Shown: positions 18,766 to 27,303 of the stretch, one piece after another
How the letters are laid out: each line of letters starts with the position of its first letter
How positions within the stretch are numbered: the first letter of the stretch is position 1
The notes under the pieces: generated by a model
Told to the model about the DNA's origin: nothing
The model's database searches: none
What the model saw: only the letters and a program-made list of their open reading frames with translations
Position numbers and translations under genes: made by a program
Assembly (NCBI GenBank): GCA_963837345.1
Contig: CAWIMX010000002.1
Span: 496,001 to 560,000 of the forward strand
Direction: 5' to 3'
Source: CAWIMX01 sp963837345
Lineage (GTDB): Bacteria; Acidobacteriota; Vicinamibacteria; Vicinamibacterales; CAVVIG01
Length of the DNA stretch: 64,000 nucleotides

Positions 18766-19640
18766 CAGTCTGTTGATATTCGCCAATTTGGACCTCGAAT
18801 GTCAATGTCCCGCCGCCGCGCATAGAACCGGTACAGCAAGACGGCGTCCACCCCGATCACCCCGGCCAGCACCGCGAATCCCGAGGGGCCCGGCATCAGC
18901 CGCAGATCTCGCAGGAGCACCGAGATGCCGAACCCGACCACCCACGCATCGAAGCTCATACACCAGCGCCGGAAGACCTCCGGCGCGATCTGGTGGATGA
19001 GCTGGACGCCGATCGGCACGCCGATGAGCACGCTCGGCAGAATCTGCGGCACCAGGCCGAGACTGTTGCGCGTGAACAGTCCCGCGGCGAGATAGGCAAG
19101 CGCGGTGAAGCTCGATTCCGCCAGACGCACCAGGCCGAGGGCGGCGCGGAACTCGACCTTCGCGAAGCCCTGGTTGTTGAGCGCCACGGCCAGCGGCGGC
19201 CCCGAGATCGTCGTCACCGAATAGAGCACTCCGATGCCCGCGCCGAAGGGCAGGCCCACTTTGCGCTCCGCGCGAATCGGCCGGCGGAAGCCGGCGGCCT
19301 GGACGAGGATGAACGGCAGGAGCGTGATGTACGTGCCGAGCTTCAGCCAGTTCGGGCTCACCCGCGACACGATCAACGTCCCCGCGACCACGCCCGGCAG
19401 CAGGCCGACGACGATCGGCAGCACGCGGCGCCAGACTGCCGGCAGCGCCTCGCGATTCACGAACAGCACCCACGCGTTCAGGGCCACCTCGATCAGCACC
19501 AGCGCCGGGTTCAGGACCCGGTTCGCCAGGAACAGCAGGGCCAGCGGGACCGTGATCGACGAGAACCCGTAGCCGAGCGCGCCGTTGACGGCGGCGGCGA
19601 AGAGCGTGATGACGATAAGTGCGATCGGGTGCGAGTTCAT
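18765..19640 (-). CDS. TauE/SafE-family sulfite or sulfonate exporter-like permease
   Basis: A 291-residue membrane protein with about eight transmembrane helices in two similar halves, the usual TauE/SafE layout. The N-terminal half carries NGALGYGFSSITVPLALLF and the second half VLYSVTTISGPPLAVAL, both typical of the family. It lies directly upstream of the Cys leader and cysDN on the same strand, which supports a role in transport of an inorganic or organic sulfur anion. The direction of transport and substrate are not certain. Confidence 0.85.
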   Translation of the reverse strand: MNSHPIALIVITLFAAAVNGALGYGFSSITVPLALLFLANRVLNPALVLIEVALNAWVLFVNREALPAVWRRVLPIVVGLLPGVVAGTLIVSRVSPNWLKLGTYITLLPFILVQAAGFRRPIRAERKVGLPFGAGIGVLYSVTTISGPPLAVALNNQGFAKVEFRAALGLVRLAESSFTALAYLAAGLFTRNSLGLVPQILPSVLIGVPIGVQLIHQIAPEVFRRWCMSFDAWVVGFGISVLLRDLRLMPGPSGFAVLAGVIGVDAVLLYRFYARRRDIDIRGPNWRISTD

Positions 19641-19935
19641 GCGCGGCAGCAGAGTTCAAGGGCAATGCCAAACCGGAGGTGCGGCCGATCGATTAGCGGG
19701 GGAGGGGCGGGAGTGACCCGGACTGGAACGAAGCGCCTCTCACCGGGCCGTCGACGGCCTTGTACACGAGCATCGACACTCAAGGCGGGCGGCCGAGGCG
19801 GCTGGAGGGTTGGCGCGGCACACGAGGGCGTGCGACATGAACGCCCCAAAACGTATCACGCTTTGGCGAGTAGGGACAAATCCCTTCCGTGCCTCGGGCC
19901 CGCGGCTCGGTCGGCTGAGGTACACTCCCCACGCC

Positions 19936-21600
19936 ATGCGCCATCTCTCTGAATGGCTCAGGCGGGCGCTGGCCGTCGCCGGCCTCGTGGAGCTGGCTGT
20001 GGCGGCGGGCGTGCTCATGTGGGGCGGATGGCAGTGGCACACCGGCCTGCTCTCGATATCCGCCACCCACCCCCTTCGCCCGGCGATCGCCGGAACGGCG
20101 CTGCTGGGCCTCTACGGCCTCTCCCGACCGGGTGGCGGGGCTGCGTGGGTCGTCCCGCCCGTCGCCGCCCTCGTGATCCTGCTCGTCGCACAGTCGCCAC
20201 CCCGCCGCGTGGGGGACGGCGCCGAATACGTCGCCATGGCCGTCAACCTCGCGGAGGCGCGGCCCGCGCGCCTCACGCCGGAGGAGATCCGTCGGGCATC
20301 GGCCGTGTTCGGCGACGATCAGGGCTTCGTCCTCACGATGCCGGCGTACCGCGGGTCCGACGGCCTCCAGGACTTTCCGCATTTCTGGCTCTATTCGCTG
20401 CTGGCTGCGCCATTCGTGCGCGCCGCGTTCATCCTGCACGTGACGCCGCTGGCCGGCTTCACCGCCCTGAACCTGCTGCTCCTGGCGGCGGCGCTCGCCG
20501 TGATCCTGTGGCGCGCCGGCCCGGCGGCTTCCGTCCTCCTCGTCGCCGGGCCCATTGTCTGGTGGGTCGACAAGGCCCACACCGAGGTCTTCACGTTCAC
20601 CGTGGTCGCCGGCGCAATCGGGCTGTTGCCGTCGGCGCCGTGGTGGTCGCTGGCGCTGTTGGGGATTGGCGCCGCCCAGAACCCCCCGCTCATTCTTGCC
20701 TTCGGCGTCACGCTGGCCTCGGCCCTCGGCGCGCGCGGCGCTCGCGATCGACGCGTCTGGTGGGGCGCCGCCGCGGGCGCTGCGGCCGCGGCCCTTCATC
20801 CCCTCTATTACGGGGTTCGTCTGGGCCGGCCGTCCGGCCTCCTCATCGGCTTCGACGGCCATGTGCCCTCGGCGCGCGAGATCGTGACGGTGCTCCTCGA
20901 TCCCAACGTAGGAGTGCTCGTCCTCGATCCGGCCCTCGCCCTCGCCATCGTGACGCTCCTCGTGCTGGTGCTCCGGCGTGAGCCGAAGCGCCTGGCCGGT
21001 TTCGACCATCTGGCGGCCGCCGGGATCGGCGTCGCGCTGCTCGTGGCGTTCACGCAAACCTGGAACTTCAACAGCGGAGGAACGCCCGGGCCGAGCCGGT
21101 ACGGGCTCTGGATCCTCCCGCTCGCGCTTCCACTGCTCGCAGATGTGCCTTCGGGCGACGCGCGGATACGCGCGCTTGCCGCGGTGTCGCTCGTCTGGTG
21201 CACGGTGATGTTCGCGCCGCGCCTTCCGGATCGCTACCTGACGCCGACCGCTCTGGCCGCGCGGCTCTGGACGTCCTGGCCGGGGCTCGACAACCCGCTG
21301 GCGGAAGTGTTCGCCGAACGCGTCACCGGGCGCGATCCTTCGCCGGCGCCGCCCCTCGCCACCGCCGGCTGCGAGAAGGTGCTGCTGCTCAGCCACGGCG
21401 GTCAGCCGGCGTGGCCGCCGTCCTGCCAGGCGGTACCGGCGCCACAGGCGTGCCTGTCGCCGGGGGCGCTCTGTTATGCGAATCGGCGGGGCCAGGGCTA
21501 TGCGTTCGTCCCGGCCCCCTCGGGGCCGGCCTGGCGGCGCACCTACGAGCGGACGCTCGTCAGTGGCGAGGGGCGCTCTCCGACGGCTGGACGTCCTTGA
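19936..21600 (+). CDS. Polytopic membrane protein, GT-C glycosyltransferase-like
   Basis: A 554-residue protein with about ten or more hydrophobic helices and a C-terminal extracytoplasmic tail of about 120 residues containing several Cys. The arrangement, with an acidic DGAEYVAMAVNLAEA segment after the first helices (about residue 95), resembles GT-C-fold glycosyltransferases or mannosyltransferases that use lipid-linked sugars. I cannot identify a specific family. The ATG at 19936 follows a hydrophilic non-conserved stretch and starts just before the first helix. It ends overlapping the convergent FtsB-like gene by about 41 bases. Confidence 0.65.
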   Translation: MRHLSEWLRRALAVAGLVELAVAAGVLMWGGWQWHTGLLSISATHPLRPAIAGTALLGLYGLSRPGGGAAWVVPPVAALVILLVAQSPPRRVGDGAEYVAMAVNLAEARPARLTPEEIRRASAVFGDDQGFVLTMPAYRGSDGLQDFPHFWLYSLLAAPFVRAAFILHVTPLAGFTALNLLLLAAALAVILWRAGPAASVLLVAGPIVWWVDKAHTEVFTFTVVAGAIGLLPSAPWWSLALLGIGAAQNPPLILAFGVTLASALGARGARDRRVWWGAAAGAAAAALHPLYYGVRLGRPSGLLIGFDGHVPSAREIVTVLLDPNVGVLVLDPALALAIVTLLVLVLRREPKRLAGFDHLAAAGIGVALLVAFTQTWNFNSGGTPGPSRYGLWILPLALPLLADVPSGDARIRALAAVSLVWCTVMFAPRLPDRYLTPTALAARLWTSWPGLDNPLAEVFAERVTGRDPSPAPPLATAGCEKVLLLSHGGQPAWPPSCQAVPAPQACLSPGALCYANRRGQGYAFVPAPSGPAWRRTYERTLVSGEGRSPTAGRP

Positions 21601-21976
21601 CGATGAAGACCGTCTCGCCCGGCCGCGCCAGTCCGAGATCGCGTCGTGCGATCTCTTCGATCGCCGACGGATCTTCGCGCAGCCGGCGCGCCTCCTCGGC
21701 GAGGCGCGCGTTCTCGGCGCGCTGGCGGGCGATGTCGGCCACGAGCGCGTCGTGCTGGCGCCGGGCGCGCAGCATCGCCAGCAGCCCGCGATCGCCCACG
21801 AGCCCGTCGGCGACGATGAGGGCGAGGACGAAGAGCAGCAGGAGATGAAGCAGTCGCCGACTCGGCAGGCGCGTCCCGGCGAGACGGCGCCGGCGCCCGA
21901 ACGGCTGAGATGGCGTGGGATCTTGGGCCACCGCCACACAACGTACAACAACTGGCGCGCGCGTACAAGAGGGCAT
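21560..21976 (-). CDS. Septum formation initiator family protein (FtsB/DivIC-like)
   Basis: A small bitopic protein (up to 138 residues) with one transmembrane helix at about residues 43-60, then a coiled coil rich in Arg, Glu and Ala (about 65-100), and a short C-terminal globular piece containing EEIARRDLGLARPGETVFIV, the usual FtsB/DivIC ending. Such proteins join the divisome with FtsL and FtsQ. Start is uncertain: the ATG at 21976 gives the longest form, and in-frame GTG codons at 21937 and 21931 give a more typical length. It is divergent from cutA and overlaps the preceding membrane gene at its 3' end. Confidence 0.8.
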   Translation of the reverse strand: MPSCTRAPVVVRCVAVAQDPTPSQPFGRRRRLAGTRLPSRRLLHLLLLFVLALIVADGLVGDRGLLAMLRARRQHDALVADIARQRAENARLAEEARRLREDPSAIEEIARRDLGLARPGETVFIVKDVQPSESAPRH

Positions 21977-21977
21977 G

Positions 21978-22322
21978 ATGAGTGAATTCGTTCTGGTCCT
22001 GTCGACTGCGCCCGACGAACCGCGCGCGGACGAGCTGGCGCGGACGCTCGTCGAGGAGCGCCTGGCCGCGTGCGTGAACGTGCTCGGGCCGATGCACTCG
22101 ACCTATCGCTGGAAGGGGGCGGTCGAACGCGCCGCGGAACGCCAGTTGGTGATCAAGACGAGCCGCGCGCGCCTGGCGCCGCTCGAGCGGCGCCTGCGCG
22201 CGCTGCATCCCTACGCCATTCCCGAATTCCTCGTGCTGTCGGTCGACGGTGGCAGCGCGGCGTATCTCGCGTGGATCAGGGAAAGTTGTGTGAATGGTTC
22301 CGAGGGTTCCGAAGGTTCTTAG
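21978..22322 (+). CDS. cutA: Divalent-cation tolerance protein CutA-like
   Basis: A 114-residue protein matching the small trimeric CutA1 fold. Hallmarks are an N-terminal FVLVLSTAPDEPRADEL strand-turn-helix, LAACVNVLGPMHSTYRWKG and the C-terminal PYAIPEFLVLSVDGG. The ATG at 21978 is preferred over the one at 21975 for spacing from AAGAGGG (21967-21973). The last residues NGSEGSEGS come from a short degenerate GGTTCCGA repeat and are unlike the family. CutA has been linked to metal tolerance, but its biochemical role is still debated. Confidence 0.9.
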   Translation: MSEFVLVLSTAPDEPRADELARTLVEERLAACVNVLGPMHSTYRWKGAVERAAERQLVIKTSRARLAPLERRLRALHPYAIPEFLVLSVDGGSAAYLAWIRESCVNGSEGSEGS

Positions 22323-22999
22323 GGTTCTGTAGGGCGTTCGGAGCGGGTCGGGCGTCCGCTCGACGGCAGCGAACGCCTGGAACCCCTTTTCGTTCGCACC
22401 CACGCGACGAAGCCCGGGACCAGGGACAGCGCGATGACGGCGGCGACCACCAGGTGGATGTTGCTCTCGATGTTCGGGACGGAGAGGCCGAGAAAATAGC
22501 CGGTCAGGCTCATGCTCGCCACCCAGAGGGCGCCCCCGATGAAGTTGTACGCGGCGAAATGCCGGTAGGTCATGTCGGCGGCGCCGGCGACGACCGGCGC
22601 GAACGTGCGGACGATCGGCATGAAGCGCGCGATCACGATCGTCTTGCCGCCGTGACGCTCGTAGAACTCGTGGGTCCGAAGCAGGTGTTCGCGCCGGAAG
22701 AGGAACGAATCGGGCCGGCTGTACAGCGCGCGGCCCGCCCGCCGGCCGATCCAGTAGCCGGTGGCGTCGCCCGCGATGGCCGCGAGCACCACGAGGCCGT
22801 TGAGCGACCAGATGTTCAAATCGCCGCGGGCCGCGAAGACTCCGGCCGTGACCAGCAGCGAATCGCCGGGCAGGAAGAAGCCGACCATCAGCCCGGTCTC
22901 CGCGAAGATGATGGCCGCCATCCCGACGAGACCGCCCCATCGGATCAGCTCGGGAACGTTGTACAGCGTATCGAAGAGCGACTGGATGACGTTGAGCAC
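22319..22999 (-). CDS. DedA-family membrane protein
   Basis: A 226-residue polytopic protein with DedA/SNARE-associated signatures FAETGLMVGFFLPGDSLL, GDATGYWIGRRAG, ERHGGKTIVIARFMPIVRT and FAPVVAGAADM. Members act in membrane lipid (polyprenyl-phosphate or phospholipid) flipping and stress tolerance. The GTG at 22999 lies two bases after the stop of the PLP enzyme gene upstream, and the intervening sequence favours translational coupling. The C terminus ends in a basic, low-complexity tail that overlaps the 3' end of cutA. Confidence 0.9.
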   Translation of the reverse strand: MLNVIQSLFDTLYNVPELIRWGGLVGMAAIIFAETGLMVGFFLPGDSLLVTAGVFAARGDLNIWSLNGLVVLAAIAGDATGYWIGRRAGRALYSRPDSFLFRREHLLRTHEFYERHGGKTIVIARFMPIVRTFAPVVAGAADMTYRHFAAYNFIGGALWVASMSLTGYFLGLSVPNIESNIHLVVAAVIALSLVPGFVAWVRTKRGSRRSLPSSGRPTRSERPTEP

Positions 23000-23001
23000 G
23001 G

Positions 23002-24159
23002 TCAGGTCCGCTCGAGCGCCTGCGACAGATCCTCGATGAGATCGTCGGCGTCTTCGACGCCGGCCGAGATGCGTACGAGGCCGTCGGTGATGCCGAGCGC
23101 CCGGCGTCGTTCGTCCGGGACCGAGGCGTGAGTCATGGTGGCGGGGTGCGAAATCAGCGTTTCGACGCCTCCGAGGCTTTCGGCGAGCGACATCAGCCGC
23201 ACGCCTTCGAGGAGGGCGCGGGCGGCGTCGAGGGACCCGAGGTCGACGGCCAGCATGCCCCCGAATCCCTGCATCTGGCGAAGGGCCAGATCGTGCTGCG
23301 GGTGCGACGGCAGACCGGGATAGTACACGCGGCGCACCTTCGGATGGGCCTCGAGAAAACGGGCGATCGCGAGGCCGTTGGCGTTGTGCTGCTGCATGCG
23401 GAGCGCAAGCGTCTTCGTGCCGCGCAGCACCAGCCACGCGTCGAACGGCGACAGAATGGCGCCGGCGGCGTTCTGGACGAACTGGAGCCACTCGGCTTCC
23501 TCTGCCCGGGCCGTCACCACGGCGCCCCCGATGCTGTCGCTGTGGCCGTTGAGGTACTTGGTGGTGCTGTGGACCACGAGGTCGGCGCCGAGCGCGATCG
23601 GCCGTTGCACGTACGGGCTCGCGAACGTGTTGTCGACGACCAGCCGGGCGCCGCGGTCGTGGGCGAGCTCGGCCGCGGCCGCCAGATCGGTGAGCCGCAT
23701 GATCGGATTGCTCGGCGTCTCCACGAAGAGCAGGCGGGTCGCGGACGTGAAGGCCCGCGCGGTCGCGGCGAGGTCCCCGGTGTCGACATAGCTGAAGGTG
23801 AGCTGGTAGCGTGACAGGACGCGCTCGAAGAGCCGGAACGTGCCGCCGTACACGTTGGCCGACACGACGACGTGATCGCCGCTGGCCAGGGCGCTCGCGA
23901 CGGCGCCGATGGCCGCCATGCCCGAGGCGAACGCGAACGCGGCGTGCCCGCCTTCGATCGCGGCCAGATTGCGCTCGAGCGCCAGCCGCGTCGGATTCTG
24001 GGTGCGTCCGTACTCGAAGCCCTTGTGCCGGCCGAGGCCGTCCTGGACGTAGGTGGAGGTGGCGTAGATCGGCGTGACGATCGCGCCCGTGGACGGATCG
24101 GGTTCCTGGCCCGCGTGCAGGCAGACCGTACTGAAGCGTGCGCGCGACGTGAGCTTCAC
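23002..24159 (-). CDS. Cystathionine gamma-synthase/lyase family PLP enzyme
   Basis: A 385-residue PLP-dependent enzyme of the Cys/Met metabolism family. The PLP lysine lies in VVHSTTKYLNGHSD, the phosphate-binding loop in FASGMAAIGA, and the family signature in LVVDNTFASPYVQRPI and VYYPGLPSHPQHDLA. The GTG at 24159 gives the usual N terminus with FSTVCLHAGQEPDP; a longer ATG form would overlap the divergent gene's start. Family members interconvert cysteine, cystathionine and homocysteine precursors; from sequence alone I cannot separate gamma-synthase from gamma-lyase. It shares sulfur metabolism with the cysDN unit 5 kb away. Confidence 0.93.
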   Translation of the reverse strand: MKLTSRARFSTVCLHAGQEPDPSTGAIVTPIYATSTYVQDGLGRHKGFEYGRTQNPTRLALERNLAAIEGGHAAFAFASGMAAIGAVASALASGDHVVVSANVYGGTFRLFERVLSRYQLTFSYVDTGDLAATARAFTSATRLLFVETPSNPIMRLTDLAAAAELAHDRGARLVVDNTFASPYVQRPIALGADLVVHSTTKYLNGHSDSIGGAVVTARAEEAEWLQFVQNAAGAILSPFDAWLVLRGTKTLALRMQQHNANGLAIARFLEAHPKVRRVYYPGLPSHPQHDLALRQMQGFGGMLAVDLGSLDAARALLEGVRLMSLAESLGGVETLISHPATMTHASVPDERRRALGITDGLVRISAGVEDADDLIEDLSQALERT

Positions 24160-24202
24160 GATCCCGCTACGATACTCTGTTAATATCGCGAAGTCCACGA
24201 GC

Positions 24203-26335
24203 ATGGCCCGCCTTCGAGACGCGTCGCTGCCGCGCGCGCTGCTTCACACGCTGCCCGGACGGGCGATGGTCATCGGCCTCGCCGCGAAGCTGCTCGTGGC
24301 GGCGGCGCGGCGCTGGATCGGCCCGCTGCCCGCCGCGCTCGACGTCGTCGACACGGCAGCCGGCCTCGCGCTTGCCGCCGCCGCCATCTACTTCGCCTGG
24401 CGCCTGATCGTTTTTGCGCAGCGCCGGCTCCTGTGGCGCGTGCGGCGCAAACTGATCCTCTCCTACATCTTCATCGGCGTCGTGCCGGCCCTGCTCATCG
24501 CCGCATTCTTTCTGCTCTGCGGCCTCCTGCTCTTCAACAACTTCAGCTCGTACCTGCTGCAGAGCCGCCTCGACGCGCTCGGACAGCAGGTGCGGTTCCT
24601 CGCCGACCGCGCCGTCGTCGATATCCAGCGTGGACGGACGCAGAACGCCCGCGCCGCGCTCGAGCGCGCGCGCGCGTCCGCCGATCCGGATCTCGCCGCG
24701 CTGTCGCTCGCACTCGTGCCTGCCGATCTGATGTGCGCGGCCGCCGACGCCGACGGCGCCGCACCCCGGCCGATTCGTCCGGCCCCGATCGCCGTGGGGC
24801 CATGGGCGTCCTCGGCGGCGCCGGTCTCGCTGCCTGCCTGGATCGGCTGCGACGGCGTCACGGATCTGTTCGGCGAACCGGGTGCCGGCGGCCAGGGAGC
24901 CGGCGACGGCGTGCAGATGGTGCTGCGCGCGGCCGTCGTGCCGGACCTCGCCGAGCCGGGGTACGCCGTCGTGGCCGAAGTGCCCGTCACCGGCGCCGTT
25001 CGCCGGCGCCTGCGGCGCGAAACGGGCGTCGAGATCGCGCGCGTGAGCGTGACCGGGGCGGCGCCGCCCTTCGCCAACGCCACCCCCGCCCCCGACGCCG
25101 GGGACGCGGCCTCCGGCGGACTGCTGTCCTGGGTGACGTTCCTCGACTATCGCGACTGGCGGAGCGGAGCCGCCGGCCAGCTGCTCGTCTCGACGCAGCT
25201 CAGCATCGCCGAGGTCTACAACCGGCTGACCGCGGCCCAGGGCCTCGTCGGCAACCAGAGTTTCGGGCGGACGGTGCTCCTGGTGCTGCTCGTCGTGGTC
25301 GGCGGGCTGTTCCTGATCATCGAGTTCGTCGCGCTGATTCTCGGGCTCGTGCTGGCCCGGTCGATCACCGGCTCGGTGCACGAGCTCTTCGAGGGCACGG
25401 AGCGGGTCCGCCAGGGCGACTTCACCCACAAGATCGCCGTGCGCGCGCAGGATCAGCTGGGCGAGCTCGCGCAGTCGTTCAACTCGATGACCGCCAGCAT
25501 CGACGACCTGCTCCGGCAGGCCGCCGAGAAGCGGCGGCTCGAAGAGGAGCTGCGCATCGCGCACGAAATCCAGATGTCCCTGCTGCCGCAGGGACCGCTG
25601 AAGATGAAAGGCGTGTCAGTGACGGCGCTCTGCGTCCCCGCGCGGGAAGTGGGCGGCGACTACTACGACTTCCTGCCGCTCGACGAGCACCGGGTCGGCC
25701 TCCTGATCGCCGACGTGTCGGGCAAAGGCACCTCCGCGGCCTTGTACATGGCCGAGCTCAAGGGGCTCGTCCTGTCGCTGTCGCGGATCCATTCCTCGCC
25801 CCGCGACCTGCTCATCGCAGCCAATCAGCTGATGGCCGAACATCTCGACTCGCGCAGCTTCATCACGATCACCTACGCCGTCGTCGACGTCCGCGCCCGC
25901 ACGATGACGTACGCGCGGGCGGGGCACACGCCGCTGATCTACGTGCCCGGCCCCGGCGCGGCCTCTCGCGGCGCCCACATCCTGGCGCCCGACGGCATGG
26001 TGCTCGGCCTGAAGCTCGACGGCGGCGCGATGTTCGAGCGGCATCTGTCGGAGCAGACGCTCCAGCTGCACGCGGGCGACCTCTACGTGCTCTTCACCGA
26101 CGGCATAACCGAGGCGATGAATGCCGACGACGACTGCTTCGGCGAATCGCGCCTCGGGCGCATCGCCGAGGAGCACGCCGATCTGCCGTCGGAAGAGCTG
26201 CGCGAGCGCGTTCTGCGCGAGGTGGACGCCTTCGTCGGCAACACGCCCCAGCACGACGACATGACGATGATCCTGCTCAAGGTGGACGGCAACGTGGACC
26301 AGGTCGAACCCGCCCGCGTGGCGGTGGCGTCATGA
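24203..26335 (+). CDS. Membrane HAMP-PP2C (RsbU/SpoIIE-type) phosphatase
   Basis: A 710-residue membrane-bound regulatory phosphatase. Several hydrophobic helices occur in the first 120 residues (about 20-70 and 90-115), followed by an extracytoplasmic sensor region (about 120-355), another helix (about 357-385), a HAMP linker (about 385-440), and a PP2C domain (about 465-700). Metal-binding and catalytic motifs are GGDYYDFL, LIADVSGKGTSAA, LFTDGITEAM and HDDMTMI. Its stop overlaps the ATG of the DUF2007-RNase III fusion (ATGA). Targets are probably anti-sigma antagonists, as for the homologous RsbU. Confidence 0.9.
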   Translation: MARLRDASLPRALLHTLPGRAMVIGLAAKLLVAAARRWIGPLPAALDVVDTAAGLALAAAAIYFAWRLIVFAQRRLLWRVRRKLILSYIFIGVVPALLIAAFFLLCGLLLFNNFSSYLLQSRLDALGQQVRFLADRAVVDIQRGRTQNARAALERARASADPDLAALSLALVPADLMCAAADADGAAPRPIRPAPIAVGPWASSAAPVSLPAWIGCDGVTDLFGEPGAGGQGAGDGVQMVLRAAVVPDLAEPGYAVVAEVPVTGAVRRRLRRETGVEIARVSVTGAAPPFANATPAPDAGDAASGGLLSWVTFLDYRDWRSGAAGQLLVSTQLSIAEVYNRLTAAQGLVGNQSFGRTVLLVLLVVVGGLFLIIEFVALILGLVLARSITGSVHELFEGTERVRQGDFTHKIAVRAQDQLGELAQSFNSMTASIDDLLRQAAEKRRLEEELRIAHEIQMSLLPQGPLKMKGVSVTALCVPAREVGGDYYDFLPLDEHRVGLLIADVSGKGTSAALYMAELKGLVLSLSRIHSSPRDLLIAANQLMAEHLDSRSFITITYAVVDVRARTMTYARAGHTPLIYVPGPGAASRGAHILAPDGMVLGLKLDGGAMFERHLSEQTLQLHAGDLYVLFTDGITEAMNADDDCFGESRLGRIAEEHADLPSEELRERVLREVDAFVGNTPQHDDMTMILLKVDGNVDQVEPARVAVAS

Positions 26336-27303
26336 CGGAGCTCGTGGTCGTGTTCCGCACCTCCTCCGATGTCGAGGCCAGCATCGTCCGCGGCCTGCTC
26401 GAGGCGCACGGCCTGCCGTCGGTGACGGCGTCCGACGTGCCGCACTCGATCTTTCCCCTGAACGTGGACGGTCTCGGCGAGGTCCGCATCTCGGTCCGCC
26501 GCGACGATGCCGATCTGGCGAGGCGAATCATCGAGAGCCACCGCACGGAGCTCGCCGGCGACCGGGTGGCACGGCTGCGCGACGAGTTCGCCGATCTCCA
26601 GCGCGCGATCCGCTACCGGTTCCACGATCACGGGTTGCTCGAGCACGCCCTCACGCACACGTCGAAGGCGAACGAGGACGTGACCGGCGGCGTCGTCGAC
26701 AACGAGTCCCTCGAGTTCCTCGGGGATGCGGTGCTCGGGTTCGTCGTGGCCGACCTGCTGTTCCGCGAGTTTCCGGAGACCGACGAAGGGGAGAAGTCGA
26801 AGATGAAGGCGACGCTCGTGTCCACCGCAACGCTCGCCCGACAGGCCGAGCAGCTGCGGCTGGGTGAGCATCTGCTGCTCGGCCGGGGCGAGGAGAAGAC
26901 CGGGGGGCGGTTCAAGCAGGCGCTGCTCGCCGACACCTACGAGGCGCTCATCGCGGCCATCTACCTCGACGGCGGCATCGACGAGGCGCGGGCCTTCATC
27001 GGGCGCGAGTTCGCCGAGCTGCTGGGCGATGTTCGCCGCGGCGGCGTGGTGGGCGGCGACTACAAGTCGGCGCTGCAGGAATTCCTGCAGGGGCGCGACC
27101 GGCCGTTGCCCGAGTACCGCCTGGCGGGGACGCGCGGACCCGATCACCGGAGGGAATTCGAGGTGGAAGTGGTCGTGGACGGCGAACCGGTGGCGCGCGC
27201 GATCGGGTCGAGCAAGAAGGAAGCGGAGCAGGATGCGGCGCGGCTCGCGCTCGACGCCCTTCAACGGGATGCGGGATCGACGAAGGGCCCGGGATCGACC
27301 TAG
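26332..27303 (+). CDS. rnc: DUF2007-RNase III fusion protein
   Basis: A 323-residue protein with an extra N-terminal domain. Residues 1-70 look like a DUF2007 putative signal-transducing domain (VVFRTSSDVEASIVRGLLEA...SVRRDDADLARRII). The RNase III catalytic domain follows (about 83-235), with the signature NESLEFLGDAVLGF starting near residue 124 and the second acidic motif LADTYEALIAAIYLD. A double-stranded RNA-binding domain closes the protein (about 240-310, SSKKEAEQDAARLAL). Normal bacterial RNase III is about 230 residues. The ATG overlaps the preceding phosphatase stop, and the 3' end overlaps a convergent ATPase gene by four bases. Confidence 0.92.
   Translation: MTELVVVFRTSSDVEASIVRGLLEAHGLPSVTASDVPHSIFPLNVDGLGEVRISVRRDDADLARRIIESHRTELAGDRVARLRDEFADLQRAIRYRFHDHGLLEHALTHTSKANEDVTGGVVDNESLEFLGDAVLGFVVADLLFREFPETDEGEKSKMKATLVSTATLARQAEQLRLGEHLLLGRGEEKTGGRFKQALLADTYEALIAAIYLDGGIDEARAFIGREFAELLGDVRRGGVVGGDYKSALQEFLQGRDRPLPEYRLAGTRGPDHRREFEVEVVVDGEPVARAIGSSKKEAEQDAARLALDALQRDAGSTKGPGST

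Noticed and set aside
18590..18823. Upstream extension of the cysD frame to 18823
   Set aside because: It would run through the terminator hairpin and the Cys leader in another frame, and the translated sequence has no CysD similarity.
22290..22340. GGTTCCGA-like repeats at the cutA end as a repeat family or att site
   Set aside because: Only two or three degenerate copies occur, and no integrase or tRNA is near; they simply encode the protein's last residues.
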